A stretch of DNA of 64,000 bases, taken from Lentihominibacter butyricus (GTDB lineage: Bacteria > Bacillota > Clostridia > Peptostreptococcales > Anaerovoracaceae). The DNA lies in the NCBI RefSeq assembly GCF_025567305.1, contig NZ_JAOQJP010000012.1:1-64000 (forward strand), written 5' to 3'. The notes beneath the pieces are model-generated. The model ran no database searches. It was not told the origin of the DNA and was given only the letters and a program-made list of their open reading frames with translations. Shown here one piece after another: positions 17,133-25,946 of this stretch (the stretch's first letter is position 1; each line of letters begins with the position of its first letter). The position numbers and the translations under genes were made by a program.

Positions 17133-17630
17133 CTAAAGATCAAGCATCCCTTCTATCAGTCTTACGGTTATTTCCCTCTTTTCCGCATCTATATCCAAAA
17201 CGAACTGATCTACCTTTGGTATCAGCAGCTTCTTTCCGTTTTCACTTTCAACTTCAAATATATCCTGTGCCGTATTCTGAAGCACATCGGTAACATGCCC
17301 CAGCAGATTTCCGTCCTCCTCTGTGACACTCATTCCTATCAGATCCCGCACATAGTACTGGCCCTCCGGGAGCTCTGGAAGATCGTCTTCCGTTATATAC
17401 AGCTCCTTCCCTCTGAGCGCCTCCGCAGCATTCCTGTCGTCAGCGCCTTCAAGTTTCAGTATCACCATGTTCTTCTGAGCTCTGACGTTTTCTATGACAG
17501 TGAGCCTGTCCTCTACATATATAGATTCGATCGTTTCATATATCTCTATACTGTCCGAATAATTGTAGACCTTGACTTCGCCTTTAAGGCCCACAGTGTT
17601 TACTATCTTTCCGATTTTGATTTTTTCCAT
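17133..17630 (-). CDS. rimM: 16S rRNA processing protein RimM
   Basis: RimM helps mature the 16S rRNA 3' domain and binds S19. The sequence begins MEKIKIGKIVNTVGLKGEVK, the conserved start, and contains the PRC-barrel segment YYVRDLIGMSV and LIPKVDQFVLDIDAE. The start at 17630 is chosen by homology and the AGGTGG just upstream; an earlier ATG would add an unrelated 22-residue tail. The product is 165 residues. Confidence 0.94.
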   Translation of the reverse strand: MEKIKIGKIVNTVGLKGEVKVYNYSDSIEIYETIESIYVEDRLTVIENVRAQKNMVILKLEGADDRNAAEALRGKELYITEDDLPELPEGQYYVRDLIGMSVTEEDGNLLGHVTDVLQNTAQDIFEVESENGKKLLIPKVDQFVLDIDAEKREITVRLIEGMLDL

Positions 17631-17657
17631 ATGGATCCACCTGTCCCGAAATAATGG

Positions 17658-17721
17658 CGCATGCATGTCAGCATGCGTGTAATAAAGCACAGGCACATAT
17701 ATTGACGTAATACATGTGCCT
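17658..17721 (-). other. Two hairpins between khpA and rimM
   Basis: CGCATGC/GCATGCG (17658-17677) and AGGCACAT/ATGTGCCT (17691-17721) are perfect inverted repeats in the 100-base gap between khpA and rimM. On the minus strand the first formed is followed by GTGCTTTATT, so partial termination or RNA processing may set the ratio of rpsP-khpA to rimM-trmD. This role is inferred. Confidence 0.55.
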
Positions 17722-17730
17722 TATCTGTCT

Positions 17731-17961
17731 CTATTGAACTATTTCAACTACTACTCTTATATTTGCTTTTGTAGCCGCTGCTTTTACGACAGTACGAATA
17801 GCTTTGGCGATTCTGCCCTGCTTTCCGATGACTTTTCCCATGTCATCAGGAGCCACCTTGAGCTGTATGACTGTAGTGCCATTGGACTGTGACTCGGAAA
17901 CCTCAACGGATTCCGGATGTTCAACTAGTGACTTTGCAATTGCACTAACCAATTCTGCCAT
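17731..17961 (-). CDS. khpA: KH-domain RNA-binding protein KhpA
   Basis: KhpA is a 76-residue KH-domain protein that works with KhpB on RNA and affects cell elongation in other Bacillota. The GxxG loop (GKQGRIAKAIR, near residues 45-55) is visible. ATG 17961 is preferred over a GTG four codons upstream, because AAAGTGGTG forms the ribosome binding site for it. It lies 15 bases after rpsP, the standard position. Confidence 0.92.
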   Translation of the reverse strand: MAELVSAIAKSLVEHPESVEVSESQSNGTTVIQLKVAPDDMGKVIGKQGRIAKAIRTVVKAAATKANIRVVVEIVQ

Positions 17962-17976
17962 TGATTTCACCACTTT

Positions 17977-18216
17977 CTATAAAATACCGGTCTTTTTGAA
18001 AAGTGTCTTCACGGTATTTGTTGGCTGAGCTCCGTTTCCTAACCATTTCTTAGCTTTTTCTTCGTCGATCTTGATATCTGCCGGTTCTGTCATCGGGTTG
18101 TAGTATCCGATCTCTTCGATGAATCTGCCGTCTCTAGGTGATCTGATATCTGCAACAACTACACGATAGAAAGGCTTCTTGTGAGCTCCCATTCTCTTAA
18201 GTCTGATTTTAACCAT
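17977..18216 (-). CDS. rpsP: 30S ribosomal protein S16
   Basis: The 79-residue protein starts MVKIRLKRMGAHKKPFYRVV and contains SPRDGRFIEEIGYYNP, the signature of S16. It is a small-subunit assembly protein. It follows ffh by 54 bases and precedes khpA, as in most Bacillota. Confidence 0.97.
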   Translation of the reverse strand: MVKIRLKRMGAHKKPFYRVVVADIRSPRDGRFIEEIGYYNPMTEPADIKIDEEKAKKWLGNGAQPTNTVKTLFKKTGIL

Positions 18217-18269
18217 TTTTATTTCCTCCTAAAAATTCATGACTGTATTATTATTTATTTCACAGAGAT

Positions 18270-19610
18270 CTAAAATCCCCGGAACATTTTATTTAATCGG
18301 CTGTTTCCGCCTTTTCCCGTAAAGCTCTTCATCATCTTTTTCGCATCGTTGTAGCGCTTCACGAGCTGGTTTATCTTGGAAACAGGCTGGCCTGATCCCG
18401 CCGCGATCCTTCTTCTGCGGCTGGCATTGAGTATCGAAGGATCCTCCCTCTCCGCTTTCGTCATGGACTGGATTATAGCCTCCATCTGCATGAACTCCTG
18501 CTCGCTCTTTGCCATGTTTATGTTGTTCTTGGCATTGCTGTTGATTCCCGGCATCATATCCAGGATCTTCGCTATGCCGCCCATCTTCTTTATCTGTCCC
18601 ATCTGCTCGAGGAAGTCCTCAAGAGTGAACTTGTTCTTTCTTATCTTCTTCTCAAGCTCTGCGGCTTTTTTTTCGTCGTAGTCCTCCTGAGCCTTTTCTA
18701 TCAGAGAGAGCATATCTCCCATGCCCAGTATCCTGCTCGCCATTCGCTCAGGATGGAAAGGCTCGAGCGCATCGAACTTTTCTCCCATACCTACGAACTT
18801 GATCGGCTTTCCTGTCACTTTTTTTGCTGAAAGCGCCGCACCGCCTCTGGAGTCACCGTCCATCTTCGTCATGATAATGCCGTCGATGCCGAGTCTGTCA
18901 TTGAAGCCTTCTGCCGCGTTCACCGCATCCTGACCGGTCAGTGCGTCGACTACCAGCAGTATCTCATGCGGCTTCACAGCCTGTTTTATCGTAACGAGCT
19001 CGTCCATCAGCGCCTCGTCGATCTGGAGACGTCCGGCCGTATCGACTATCAACACGTTGCATCCCAGGCGCTCAGCTTCCTTCATGGCAGCAAGCGCTAT
19101 CTTTTCCGGCTCTCTGCTCTCACGCATCGTGAACACCGGTGTATCAACCGTCTTTCCGACGACTTCCAGCTGATCTATAGCCGCCGGTCTGTATATGTCG
19201 CACGCACAGAGCATAGGCTTCTTGCCGTTCTTCTTGAGATAATTTGCAAGCTTTCCGCAGGTAGTGGTCTTACCTGTACCCTGCAGACCCACCATCATAT
19301 AAACCGTAAATCCCTTAGGTGAATAAGTGAGCTTGCTGTTCGTTCCGCCCATGAGCTCTGTCAGCTCTTCATTAACTATTTTTATTACCTGCTGCGCAGG
19401 GGTAAGGCTCTCCAGAACTTCCTTGCCGAGAGATTTCTCTTTGACGCTTGCGACGAACTCCTTTACAACTTTGAAGTTTACATCAGCTTCCAGCAGCGCC
19501 AGCTTGACCTCACGCATCGCAGTATTGATATCGGATTCCGTCAGACTTCCTTTTCCCTTGAGTCCTTTGAAAACGCCCTGCAGTTTTTCCGATAATCCTT
19601 CAAATGCCAT
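18270..19610 (-). CDS. ffh: Signal recognition particle GTPase
   Basis: Ffh binds signal sequences and 4.5S RNA and targets membrane proteins with FtsY. The N domain (MAFEGLSEKLQGVFKGL) is followed by the G domain with GLQGTGKTTTCGKLA, VDTAGR and TKMDGDSRGG, then the methionine-rich M domain with the SRP54 motif about 300-446. The start at 19610 has GGAGGAATG upstream and avoids overlap with ylxM. Length 446 is normal. Confidence 0.97.
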   Translation of the reverse strand: MAFEGLSEKLQGVFKGLKGKGSLTESDINTAMREVKLALLEADVNFKVVKEFVASVKEKSLGKEVLESLTPAQQVIKIVNEELTELMGGTNSKLTYSPKGFTVYMMVGLQGTGKTTTCGKLANYLKKNGKKPMLCACDIYRPAAIDQLEVVGKTVDTPVFTMRESREPEKIALAAMKEAERLGCNVLIVDTAGRLQIDEALMDELVTIKQAVKPHEILLVVDALTGQDAVNAAEGFNDRLGIDGIIMTKMDGDSRGGAALSAKKVTGKPIKFVGMGEKFDALEPFHPERMASRILGMGDMLSLIEKAQEDYDEKKAAELEKKIRKNKFTLEDFLEQMGQIKKMGGIAKILDMMPGINSNAKNNINMAKSEQEFMQMEAIIQSMTKAEREDPSILNASRRRRIAAGSGQPVSKINQLVKRYNDAKKMMKSFTGKGGNSRLNKMFRGF

Positions 19611-19614
19611 AGGA

Positions 19615-19989
19615 TCATTCCTCCAACTCATCTATTATATGTTTTACTTTTTTCAGATCTTCTGCAGCTTTTTCCGCACTTCCCGCGCCGCCGCGCTCAA
19701 GCAGTTCTATCGTGCTGTCGATCATGCTGTCGATCTGACGCACTGCATCGCTGCTCCTGCGAAATTTCGCCACCAGCCCAAGCTTCGCTTCATACTCGCT
19801 CAGCGCTCTCTCTGCATTCTTCAATGCATCATGCACACCCTGCCTGCTTATCCCGAACTCTGCCGCAATCTCCGCCAGCGACAGGTTCTCTTCATGGTAA
19901 AGCTCCATTACCTCGCTCTGTCTCTTCGAAAGCAGCTGTCCGTAAAAATCGTACAGGAGGCTTGCCTGCGTAATTTCATCTATTTTCAT
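19615..19989 (-). CDS. ylxM: YlxM-family helix-turn-helix protein
   Basis: YlxM proteins are small HTH proteins that stimulate the SRP pathway in some Gram-positives. The central sigma-70 region-4-like HTH is clear (LSLAEIAAEFGISRQGVHDAL, residues about 37-57, split here as LSLAEIAAEFG and ISRQGVHDAL). The remaining tail is helical. The ATG at 19989 has AAGGTGG five bases upstream. It ends 4 bases before ffh starts, the conserved pair. Confidence 0.92.
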   Translation of the reverse strand: MKIDEITQASLLYDFYGQLLSKRQSEVMELYHEENLSLAEIAAEFGISRQGVHDALKNAERALSEYEAKLGLVAKFRRSSDAVRQIDSMIDSTIELLERGGAGSAEKAAEDLKKVKHIIDELEE

Positions 19990-20074
19990 AGTTTCCACCT
20001 TATTGCACCATGACAGTATACATCAGCGCGATATTCGTGTCAAGCCTTTTTCCTTAACAGGTCTCCGACTTTCT

Positions 20075-20857
20075 TCAACCCTTCCTTTTAAGCTTGTTCT
20101 TCACATCATCTCTGGCTTCTTCGAGCTTCTTTTTCCTAGTTTCCAGTCTCTGTTCAAAATAGCCCTGCAGCTGATCCCTGAACGGTCTGTCCGTCTTGAA
20201 TGCCAGCAGGAAGCTGTTCTTTTCCTTGAGCTCTAGTCTCTGCTCACGCAGGAAATGCTTGAGTTCCTCGTACTTTACAACTACCTCGTTCTCTACTGCA
20301 AATCTTCTTATCTTTGCAGAAAGCTGCAGCGTGTAGCCGAGGTCCACAGCGAACACTCCGAAAAACATCCCGATAAAAAACGAAAATGTCAGATGATGCG
20401 ACAGCCATTCCACCCAGTTTTCCACATGGTTGTTCAGCGTGAAGAAGTACGCCGTGCCCAGCGCTCCCCATATAGCTGTGAACTTGATACATATGACACC
20501 CTGTATGTTGAGCTTTTCATCAGTGTAATCCCAGAGCTTCACATTCATCCCTTTTACGAATATGAGTCCTGCTATGTACTCTATCACCGTCATCACCACT
20601 GCCATCACGACGAATATTATCAGCACATCCACATATATGATGCCTGTCATCATCAGCTCTATCAGCCGCGACACCTCATACATGCCCCACAGCCCGAACC
20701 CGTACAGCGGAAGGTACGGTCCTGTCAGGAACCCCGGGTTGATCCACGCTCTTTCCGGATTTTTATTCGATATGAAACGCCTGAAAAAGAGCTCCATGCA
20801 CCACCCCAGACAGCTTCCAATGAAAAACAGAAATGCAAAAATCAAAAAATCATTCAC
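20075..20857 (-). CDS. Putative ABC-transporter-type membrane protein (CmpB family)
   Basis: The 260-residue protein has five hydrophobic segments in the first 190 residues, with the motif GSCLGWCMELFFRRF at the N-terminus that marks the ABC_trans_CmpB group. A basic, coiled-coil cytoplasmic tail follows (about 200-260, rich in E, K and R). No ATPase gene is adjacent, so transport is unproven. It is divergent from the ferredoxin-like gene at 21049 and convergent with nothing nearby. Confidence 0.72.
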   Translation of the reverse strand: MNDFLIFAFLFFIGSCLGWCMELFFRRFISNKNPERAWINPGFLTGPYLPLYGFGLWGMYEVSRLIELMMTGIIYVDVLIIFVVMAVVMTVIEYIAGLIFVKGMNVKLWDYTDEKLNIQGVICIKFTAIWGALGTAYFFTLNNHVENWVEWLSHHLTFSFFIGMFFGVFAVDLGYTLQLSAKIRRFAVENEVVVKYEELKHFLREQRLELKEKNSFLLAFKTDRPFRDQLQGYFEQRLETRKKKLEEARDDVKNKLKRKG

Positions 20858-20893
20858 GTTAAATCTCTCCCGTCCTCATAAATAATCATAACC

Positions 20894-20913
20894 TATGTTG
20901 CAACAGCAACATA
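20894..20913. promoter_or_regulatory. Perfect palindrome in a divergent intergenic region
   Basis: TATGTTGC-AACA-GCAACATA is an 8-bp perfect inverted repeat between the CmpB-like gene and the ferredoxin-like gene. Its place upstream of both start codons suits an operator. The regulator is unknown. Confidence 0.45.
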
Positions 20914-21048
20914 CACGTGTCTATTATTATATTAAAATCCAGGTACAAAAGCAAATGAACAACGCTTTTTTATGCAGAAGATGCAGTTTTGATCCCGGCC
21001 TGTATCATCGCCGAGGATCGGAAATCACATACAAAGGAGAACTGTCAG

Positions 21049-21756
21049 ATGAAAAGAAAAATAATACGTATAGACGAAGAAAAGTGCAACGGCTGCGGCC
21101 TTTGCGCAGAAGCATGCCACGAAGGCGCTATCGGAATGGTCGGCGGAAAGGCAAAGCTGCTCCGCGACGACTACTGCGACGGCCTCGGCGACTGCCTGCC
21201 GGTCTGTCCTGCCGATGCGATATCATTCGAAGAACGCGAAGCCGCTGCATATGACGAGGAGGCTGTCAAAGCGAACATGCAGAAGAAACACATGCAGAAG
21301 CAGTCCCACGATCACGGGGGCGGCTGTCTCTCTCAGGCATTCAACGGCATGATGAAGAAGCAGGAGCCGCACAAAGACGAAGCCGGCGATATCTCGAGCA
21401 GGCTGACACACTGGCCTGTGCAGATCAAACTGGCTCCGGTGAATGCTCCGTATTTCCGGGGAGCTGATCTGCTGATCGCTGCAGACTGCTCCGCATACGC
21501 ATACGGCGATTTTCACCGAAAATTCATGGATGGAAAGATCACACTGATCGGATGTCCGAAGCTCGACATGATCGATTACTCGGAGAAGCTGACTCAGATA
21601 ATCAGTGAAAACGATATCAGCAGCGTGACTGTCACGAGGATGGAAGTCCCTTGCTGCGGAGGCATAGAGTTCGCGGTAAAACAGGCCGTCGCCGCTTCAG
21701 GCAAAGACATCGCGGTGGAAATAGTGACTCTCGGCATCGACGGCAGCGTACGCTGA
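21049..21756 (+). CDS. 4Fe-4S ferredoxin-domain protein with CCGG-type C-terminus
   Basis: Residues 1-60 carry two iron-sulphur motifs (CNGCGLCAEACHEG and CDGLGDCLPVCP); the second is a less regular cluster site. A histidine- and lysine-rich linker follows (near 85-100). The C-terminal half ends near PCCGGIEFAVKQ, a cysteine pair common in clostridial proteins of this architecture. The ATG at 21049 has AAAGGAG upstream; the frame stays open further 5' without a site. It probably moves electrons in the cytoplasm, partner unknown. Confidence 0.8.
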   Translation: MKRKIIRIDEEKCNGCGLCAEACHEGAIGMVGGKAKLLRDDYCDGLGDCLPVCPADAISFEEREAAAYDEEAVKANMQKKHMQKQSHDHGGGCLSQAFNGMMKKQEPHKDEAGDISSRLTHWPVQIKLAPVNAPYFRGADLLIAADCSAYAYGDFHRKFMDGKITLIGCPKLDMIDYSEKLTQIISENDISSVTVTRMEVPCCGGIEFAVKQAVAASGKDIAVEIVTLGIDGSVR

Positions 21757-21802
21757 AAGAGCACAACCAAGCCTTACTTAAACAATTAAACATTGTATTT
21801 TA

Positions 21803-21837
21803 CAAAAAAACCGATATAATTATCATATCGGTTTTTC
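21803..21837. terminator. Bidirectional terminator after the ferredoxin-like gene
   Basis: AAAAACCGATAT pairs with ATATCGGTTTTT across a 7-base AT-rich loop, giving a U-tract on either strand. It lies 50 bases after the stop of the 21049-21756 gene. Confidence 0.8.
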
Positions 21838-21871
21838 TATTTATCAGATGTTTATCAGAAAGGATGTAAAT

Positions 21872-22030
21872 ATGTTCCAGATGACTACAATAATCGGTGC
21901 TCTTATACTCGGATTCGCAGGCTATATTATCGGACGCAAGCTCACCGCAGACAAAAAGAAATCTGCCGTTATCGGAATCATCGTATTCTTCATCATGATC
22001 GCAGTCAAGGCGCTGTTCCTGTCGAATTAG
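21872..22030 (+). CDS. Small membrane protein, 52 residues
   Basis: ATG 21872 with AGAAAGGATG upstream opens a frame for a peptide with two hydrophobic segments (IIGALILGFAGYIIG and AVIGIIVFFIMIAV) separated by a lysine-rich turn. The loop KKK would be cytoplasmic. It has its own terminator upstream and ends 4 bases before the convergent MoeA-like gene. I do not recognise the family. Confidence 0.6.
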   Translation: MFQMTTIIGALILGFAGYIIGRKLTADKKKSAVIGIIVFFIMIAVKALFLSN

Positions 22031-22034
22031 ACCA

Positions 22035-23942
22035 TCAGACAAGGATCACTTTTCCGGAATCATCACTTGTGTATCCGCCGAGCCGCTCCAGTTCTTCCCT
22101 GAACTCGGAGCTTTTTAATATCTCTATGAAAGCCTGCACATGAGGAAGTTCCAGGTATTTCACAGGTATGGCAAAATCATACTCCTCATAAGCTACTTCC
22201 ATGAAGTCGAGCCCCATGGCATTCGCTGCAGAAAGCACGCCCATACCGGCATCTGCACTTTCACTTGCAACAGCCGCGGCGACTGCCATATGCGTAGCCA
22301 TCTCGCGATCATAGCCATATATATCATCTGCAGAGATCCCCTGCTCTTTCAGCTTGTAGTCCAGGAGAACTCTCGTTCCGGCTCCCCTCTGACGATTGAC
22401 ATACCTCACACTTTCACGTGCGAGGTCTTTTATCTCATTTATATCGAGAGGGTTCCCTTTTTTGACCATGATGCCCTGTATCCTGTTGACACCCTTTATC
22501 AGCGCCATCGGTTCGCTGAACATCCTTTTCACATATGAAATGTTATATTCTCCGGTAGTCTCATCGAGCAGATGTATCGGGGCCATGTGCGCTTCCCCTC
22601 GCTTCAGCGCCATCAGTCCTCCCATGCTGCCCACATGAGTGCTCGACACGAACATGTCCGTATGCTTTTCAGGCACCATGTCAGCGATGACATCGAGTAT
22701 GAGATCGTGGCTGCCTATTATCACGACTGTGTTTTCTACTTCGTGCCTGCTTCTGTAAAGCTCGATCTCGACTTTTTCTCCGGCTTCTACACCTTCGCTG
22801 TTCTGTTCTATGACACAGAAACCGTCTGCACGTACCAGCGACATCGCAGCGCCTGCACCGCGGGCCAGCGGAGCTGCAACGAACTTGTCTCCGACCTTGC
22901 CGACCTTTACTCTGACGTACTCCCTGTGCTTCAGACTGGACACGAGGCGTTTTGATATATGTGCATCTATTTTTTCGTTCAGACTTTCACTGCGTTTTCC
23001 CATAATATTGAGCAGCGGCTCAACGAAATTTTCGAATCCGATATATGCTGAAACCGGATATCCCGGCAGTCCTATTACCGGCTTGCCCTTCACCATCGCC
23101 AGGATCACCGGCTTGCCGGGCTTTACAGCTACGCCGTGAACTATCACTTCTCCAAGCTCTCTGAGCACGTGCACCGTATAATCTTCGGTCCCTGCGCTCG
23201 ATCCCGCATTCACGATCACCATATCATATTTGTCTGCAGCATCCGAGACCTTGTGCAGTATCTCGTCGTAATCGTCTTTTATAGCCGGAAATCTGTGCGC
23301 AGTACCTCCCAGTGCGGTCACCATGTTTTCGAACATCCTGGAGTTCGATTCTATAATACTGCCTTCTTCTATCTCTGCATCGGGTTCTATGATCTCTGTA
23401 CCGGTAGGAAAAACTGCAACTGCCGGCTTTCTTATCACTTCTATCTCCAGTATTCCTGCAGACAGCAGCACACCTATATCTATCGGTCTGATCTTGTGAT
23501 TTCTCGGCAGGATCATTTCTCCTGCCACGATATCCTCGCCGATAGGCCTTATATGCTGCCACGGTGACGCCGATGCCGTTATCCTGACTCCACCCTCGGT
23601 CTCCACTATGTCTTCTGCCATTATCACAGCATCATGCGGTGCGTGCACGGGATCTCCCGTATCTACTACAGTATACTGATCTTCTCTCAGTATCACAGGG
23701 GATGTCTCCGATGCACTTTCTGTATCACCAGCCTTTACGGATATGCCGTCCATGGCTGATGCGTTGAAAAGCGGCGAACTGTACCTGGCATATGTCGCTT
23801 TCTTCGTGACACGTCCCAGACTGTCTATGACCTTTATCGTCTCGCTCTGCGGATGTATTATCTCGCGTACGCGTTCAAAATACTTTTCTTTTGCTTCCTC
23901 TACCGGGATCGTCTTTAGATACAGGTTTCTTTTTCTGCTCAT
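22035..23942 (-). CDS. MoeA-like protein fused to a periplasmic-binding-type domain
   Basis: Residues 1 to about 405 are a MoeA-type molybdopterin molybdotransferase (AMDGISVKAGD, DTGDPV, MAEDIVETEGG, NAGSSAGTEDYT, GLPGYPVSAY). Residues about 420-635 form a PBP_like domain related to molybdate-binding proteins (SHDLILDVIADM, GSMGGLMALKRGEA, RQRGAGTRVLLD). MoeA proteins insert the metal into molybdopterin; the fused domain may sense or hand over the oxyanion. It is the last gene of the cofactor operon, 18 bases after moeA. Confidence 0.9.
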   Translation of the reverse strand: MSRKRNLYLKTIPVEEAKEKYFERVREIIHPQSETIKVIDSLGRVTKKATYARYSSPLFNASAMDGISVKAGDTESASETSPVILREDQYTVVDTGDPVHAPHDAVIMAEDIVETEGGVRITASASPWQHIRPIGEDIVAGEMILPRNHKIRPIDIGVLLSAGILEIEVIRKPAVAVFPTGTEIIEPDAEIEEGSIIESNSRMFENMVTALGGTAHRFPAIKDDYDEILHKVSDAADKYDMVIVNAGSSAGTEDYTVHVLRELGEVIVHGVAVKPGKPVILAMVKGKPVIGLPGYPVSAYIGFENFVEPLLNIMGKRSESLNEKIDAHISKRLVSSLKHREYVRVKVGKVGDKFVAAPLARGAGAAMSLVRADGFCVIEQNSEGVEAGEKVEIELYRSRHEVENTVVIIGSHDLILDVIADMVPEKHTDMFVSSTHVGSMGGLMALKRGEAHMAPIHLLDETTGEYNISYVKRMFSEPMALIKGVNRIQGIMVKKGNPLDINEIKDLARESVRYVNRQRGAGTRVLLDYKLKEQGISADDIYGYDREMATHMAVAAAVASESADAGMGVLSAANAMGLDFMEVAYEEYDFAIPVKYLELPHVQAFIEILKSSEFREELERLGGYTSDDSGKVILV

Positions 23943-23960
23943 TTCGTATCTGCCCCTTTC

Positions 23961-25193
23961 CTAGAACAATGTCACTGCAACGATCTCTCCCTCGCGGAGC
24001 CCCTCCGCATCTGTTCCTGTCACTGTATATCCGTCCGCTCTCGTCATCGTCGTCATTATCCCGGATCTGCCGAGAACAGGTATCGCATCATATATGCCGT
24101 CTTCTCCCTCGCGGAGTTCCAGCAGTATGCATGTAGCCTTGCCTCCTGCAGACGCGATATTTTCTGTCATGCGTGCCGCTGTCTTCACCGGTTCTTTCTG
24201 ACCTGTCAGTTTTCTGTAGAGCCAGGCTATGAACAGCTCGAATATCATAAGGGCGGCTACGGGATGGCCCGGCAGTCCTGCGAGTATCGTACTGCTTTTA
24301 CTGTCATAACCTATTATCGTAGGTTTCCCGGGTTTTATCGCAATTCCATGAGTGAAGACCCCGCCGTCAGAAAGCTCGTCCATAACTTCTGCGGTAAAAT
24401 CCTTCTCTCCCTGTGAACTGCCGCCGGATACAAGCACGACATCGCTCGACGACATAGCCTTCCGTATCGCTTCTCTGACAGACTCTCTGCCATCTTTCAC
24501 AGCTGTCTTCTCAGTTATCCTGAAGCCGTGTTTTTCAGCAGCTGCAGACAGTGAATACGTATTTATATCGCGTGTCTGCCCTTTCTTCATTTCCTGTCCG
24601 GCAGCGACGATCTCATCTCCTGTAGATATCACGGAGATACTCCACGGCATGAACACCGGCACCTCTGATATCCCGGCCGAAGGCATGAGTCCGATTTCCT
24701 GCGGTCTCAGTACAGTGCCCTTTTTCAGGAATACATCGCCGTCTGCCAGGTCTTCTCCTTCAAGTATGACGTTTCTCCCCGGCGACACCGAATCATATAC
24801 TGCGATACTGTTCTCGTCGAATTTTTCAACATATTCGATCATCACTACGGCATCCGCACCGTCCGGCAGCATACCGCCTGTAGGCACATATACCGCCTGA
24901 CCGTCTCTTATATCTATGCCCGGTGACTGTCCCATCAAAACCTCACCGACGACTTCCAGAAAAACAGGTATACTGTCCGTTACTCCCTGCGTATTTTTTG
25001 CCATGACCGCATATCCATCGACTGTAGACTTGCGGAAGCCCGGCACGTTTTCTGCCGCCGGTATATCCTGTGCCAGTATACGCCCGCAGCTTTCCATAAA
25101 ACCTGTACATTCAGTATCCGGCACCTTTTCACCAGCTGCCTCCAGCAGCTTGCAGCGCGCCTCCTCTATCTTATCGACTTTCAATAAACGCAT
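23961..25193 (-). CDS. moeA: Molybdopterin molybdotransferase MoeA
   Basis: MoeA inserts molybdenum or tungsten into adenylylated molybdopterin. The 410-residue protein has the family motifs FRKSTVDGYAVMAKNT, ADAVVMIEYVE, SGGSSQGEKDFT and GLPGHPVAAL. It is followed by a second MoeA-like gene, a pairing typical of organisms that handle tungsten and molybdenum separately. AAAAGGAATGG precedes its ATG. Confidence 0.93.
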   Translation of the reverse strand: MRLLKVDKIEEARCKLLEAAGEKVPDTECTGFMESCGRILAQDIPAAENVPGFRKSTVDGYAVMAKNTQGVTDSIPVFLEVVGEVLMGQSPGIDIRDGQAVYVPTGGMLPDGADAVVMIEYVEKFDENSIAVYDSVSPGRNVILEGEDLADGDVFLKKGTVLRPQEIGLMPSAGISEVPVFMPWSISVISTGDEIVAAGQEMKKGQTRDINTYSLSAAAEKHGFRITEKTAVKDGRESVREAIRKAMSSSDVVLVSGGSSQGEKDFTAEVMDELSDGGVFTHGIAIKPGKPTIIGYDSKSSTILAGLPGHPVAALMIFELFIAWLYRKLTGQKEPVKTAARMTENIASAGGKATCILLELREGEDGIYDAIPVLGRSGIMTTMTRADGYTVTGTDAEGLREGEIVAVTLF

Positions 25194-25302
25194 CTTTCCA
25201 TTCCTTTTCGCATTTGATATACATACTATATGACTAGCTCTTTTTTCTACAGATCAGTTTTTCATGACGGCTTCGACTCTGTCGATCCCGTCCGGCTGTG
25301 TA

Positions 25303-25944
25303 TTATCCGATCTTTATCACTATCTCTTTGCCGTCCTCATACCCGTCGAGCGCCTTTACCGCCCCTGTCACGACATTCGCTATGGTCTTCTGCACGAACG
25401 GCACCATGCCGATCTCTTTGCCGTCTATCAGCAGCTGTACTTCGATGTCTTCCTGGTATTTTTCTGTCGCTTTTTCCACCATATCAGCCAATCTTTCCAC
25501 TTCCTTTCTCGCATCTATGACGGGAAGTCCTCTGTATTCCCGCTTTTTGCCGGCGATGACTCCGGATATCGCGATCGCCTCGCCGCACATTCTCCGGTCG
25601 ATATCATCTTCAGTCCTGCCTGTGATGATCGTCGGGCATTTGATCCCGCAGTCGCCTTCCAGGACGATGAAATCTTCTTTGTAATATTTGAGTATCGCCT
25701 CAGGATCCATCCTGCTGTCCATCATTATCGCAGTATCTCGCGGACCGAGCGCTGTGACCCGGTATGCACCGCTCTCCCTGTGCCTGAAAGTATCCGTCCC
25801 CGGCACATCGGCACGATAGTCTTCATAATGGATATCCTTTATCGTGCCTACCGAGTATCCTCTTCTTCTAAGCTCTCTTATCAGCAGTTCCACTGTGGTC
25901 GTCTTCCCGGTTTTAGAGAAGCCTTTTATCATTATGATCCTCAT
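25303..25944 (-). CDS. mobB: Molybdopterin-guanine dinucleotide biosynthesis protein MobB
   Basis: MobB is a P-loop GTP-binding partner in dinucleotide cofactor synthesis. Residues 7-16 read KGFSKTGKTT, a Walker A motif, and the fold continues through SVGTIKDIHYEDY. It overlaps nothing and starts 2 bases after the ThiF-like gene ends. AOR cofactors are usually bis-pterin mononucleotides, so its presence suggests either another dinucleotide enzyme in the cell or an accessory role; this is inference. Confidence 0.88.
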   Translation of the reverse strand: MRIIMIKGFSKTGKTTTVELLIRELRRRGYSVGTIKDIHYEDYRADVPGTDTFRHRESGAYRVTALGPRDTAIMMDSRMDPEAILKYYKEDFIVLEGDCGIKCPTIITGRTEDDIDRRMCGEAIAISGVIAGKKREYRGLPVIDARKEVERLADMVEKATEKYQEDIEVQLLIDGKEIGMVPFVQKTIANVVTGAVKALDGYEDGKEIVIKIG

Positions 25945-25946
25945 CG

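Noticed and set aside
23136..23567. Long plus-strand frame opposite the MoeA-PBP fusion gene
   Set aside because: Shadow of a strong coding sequence; no ribosome binding site.
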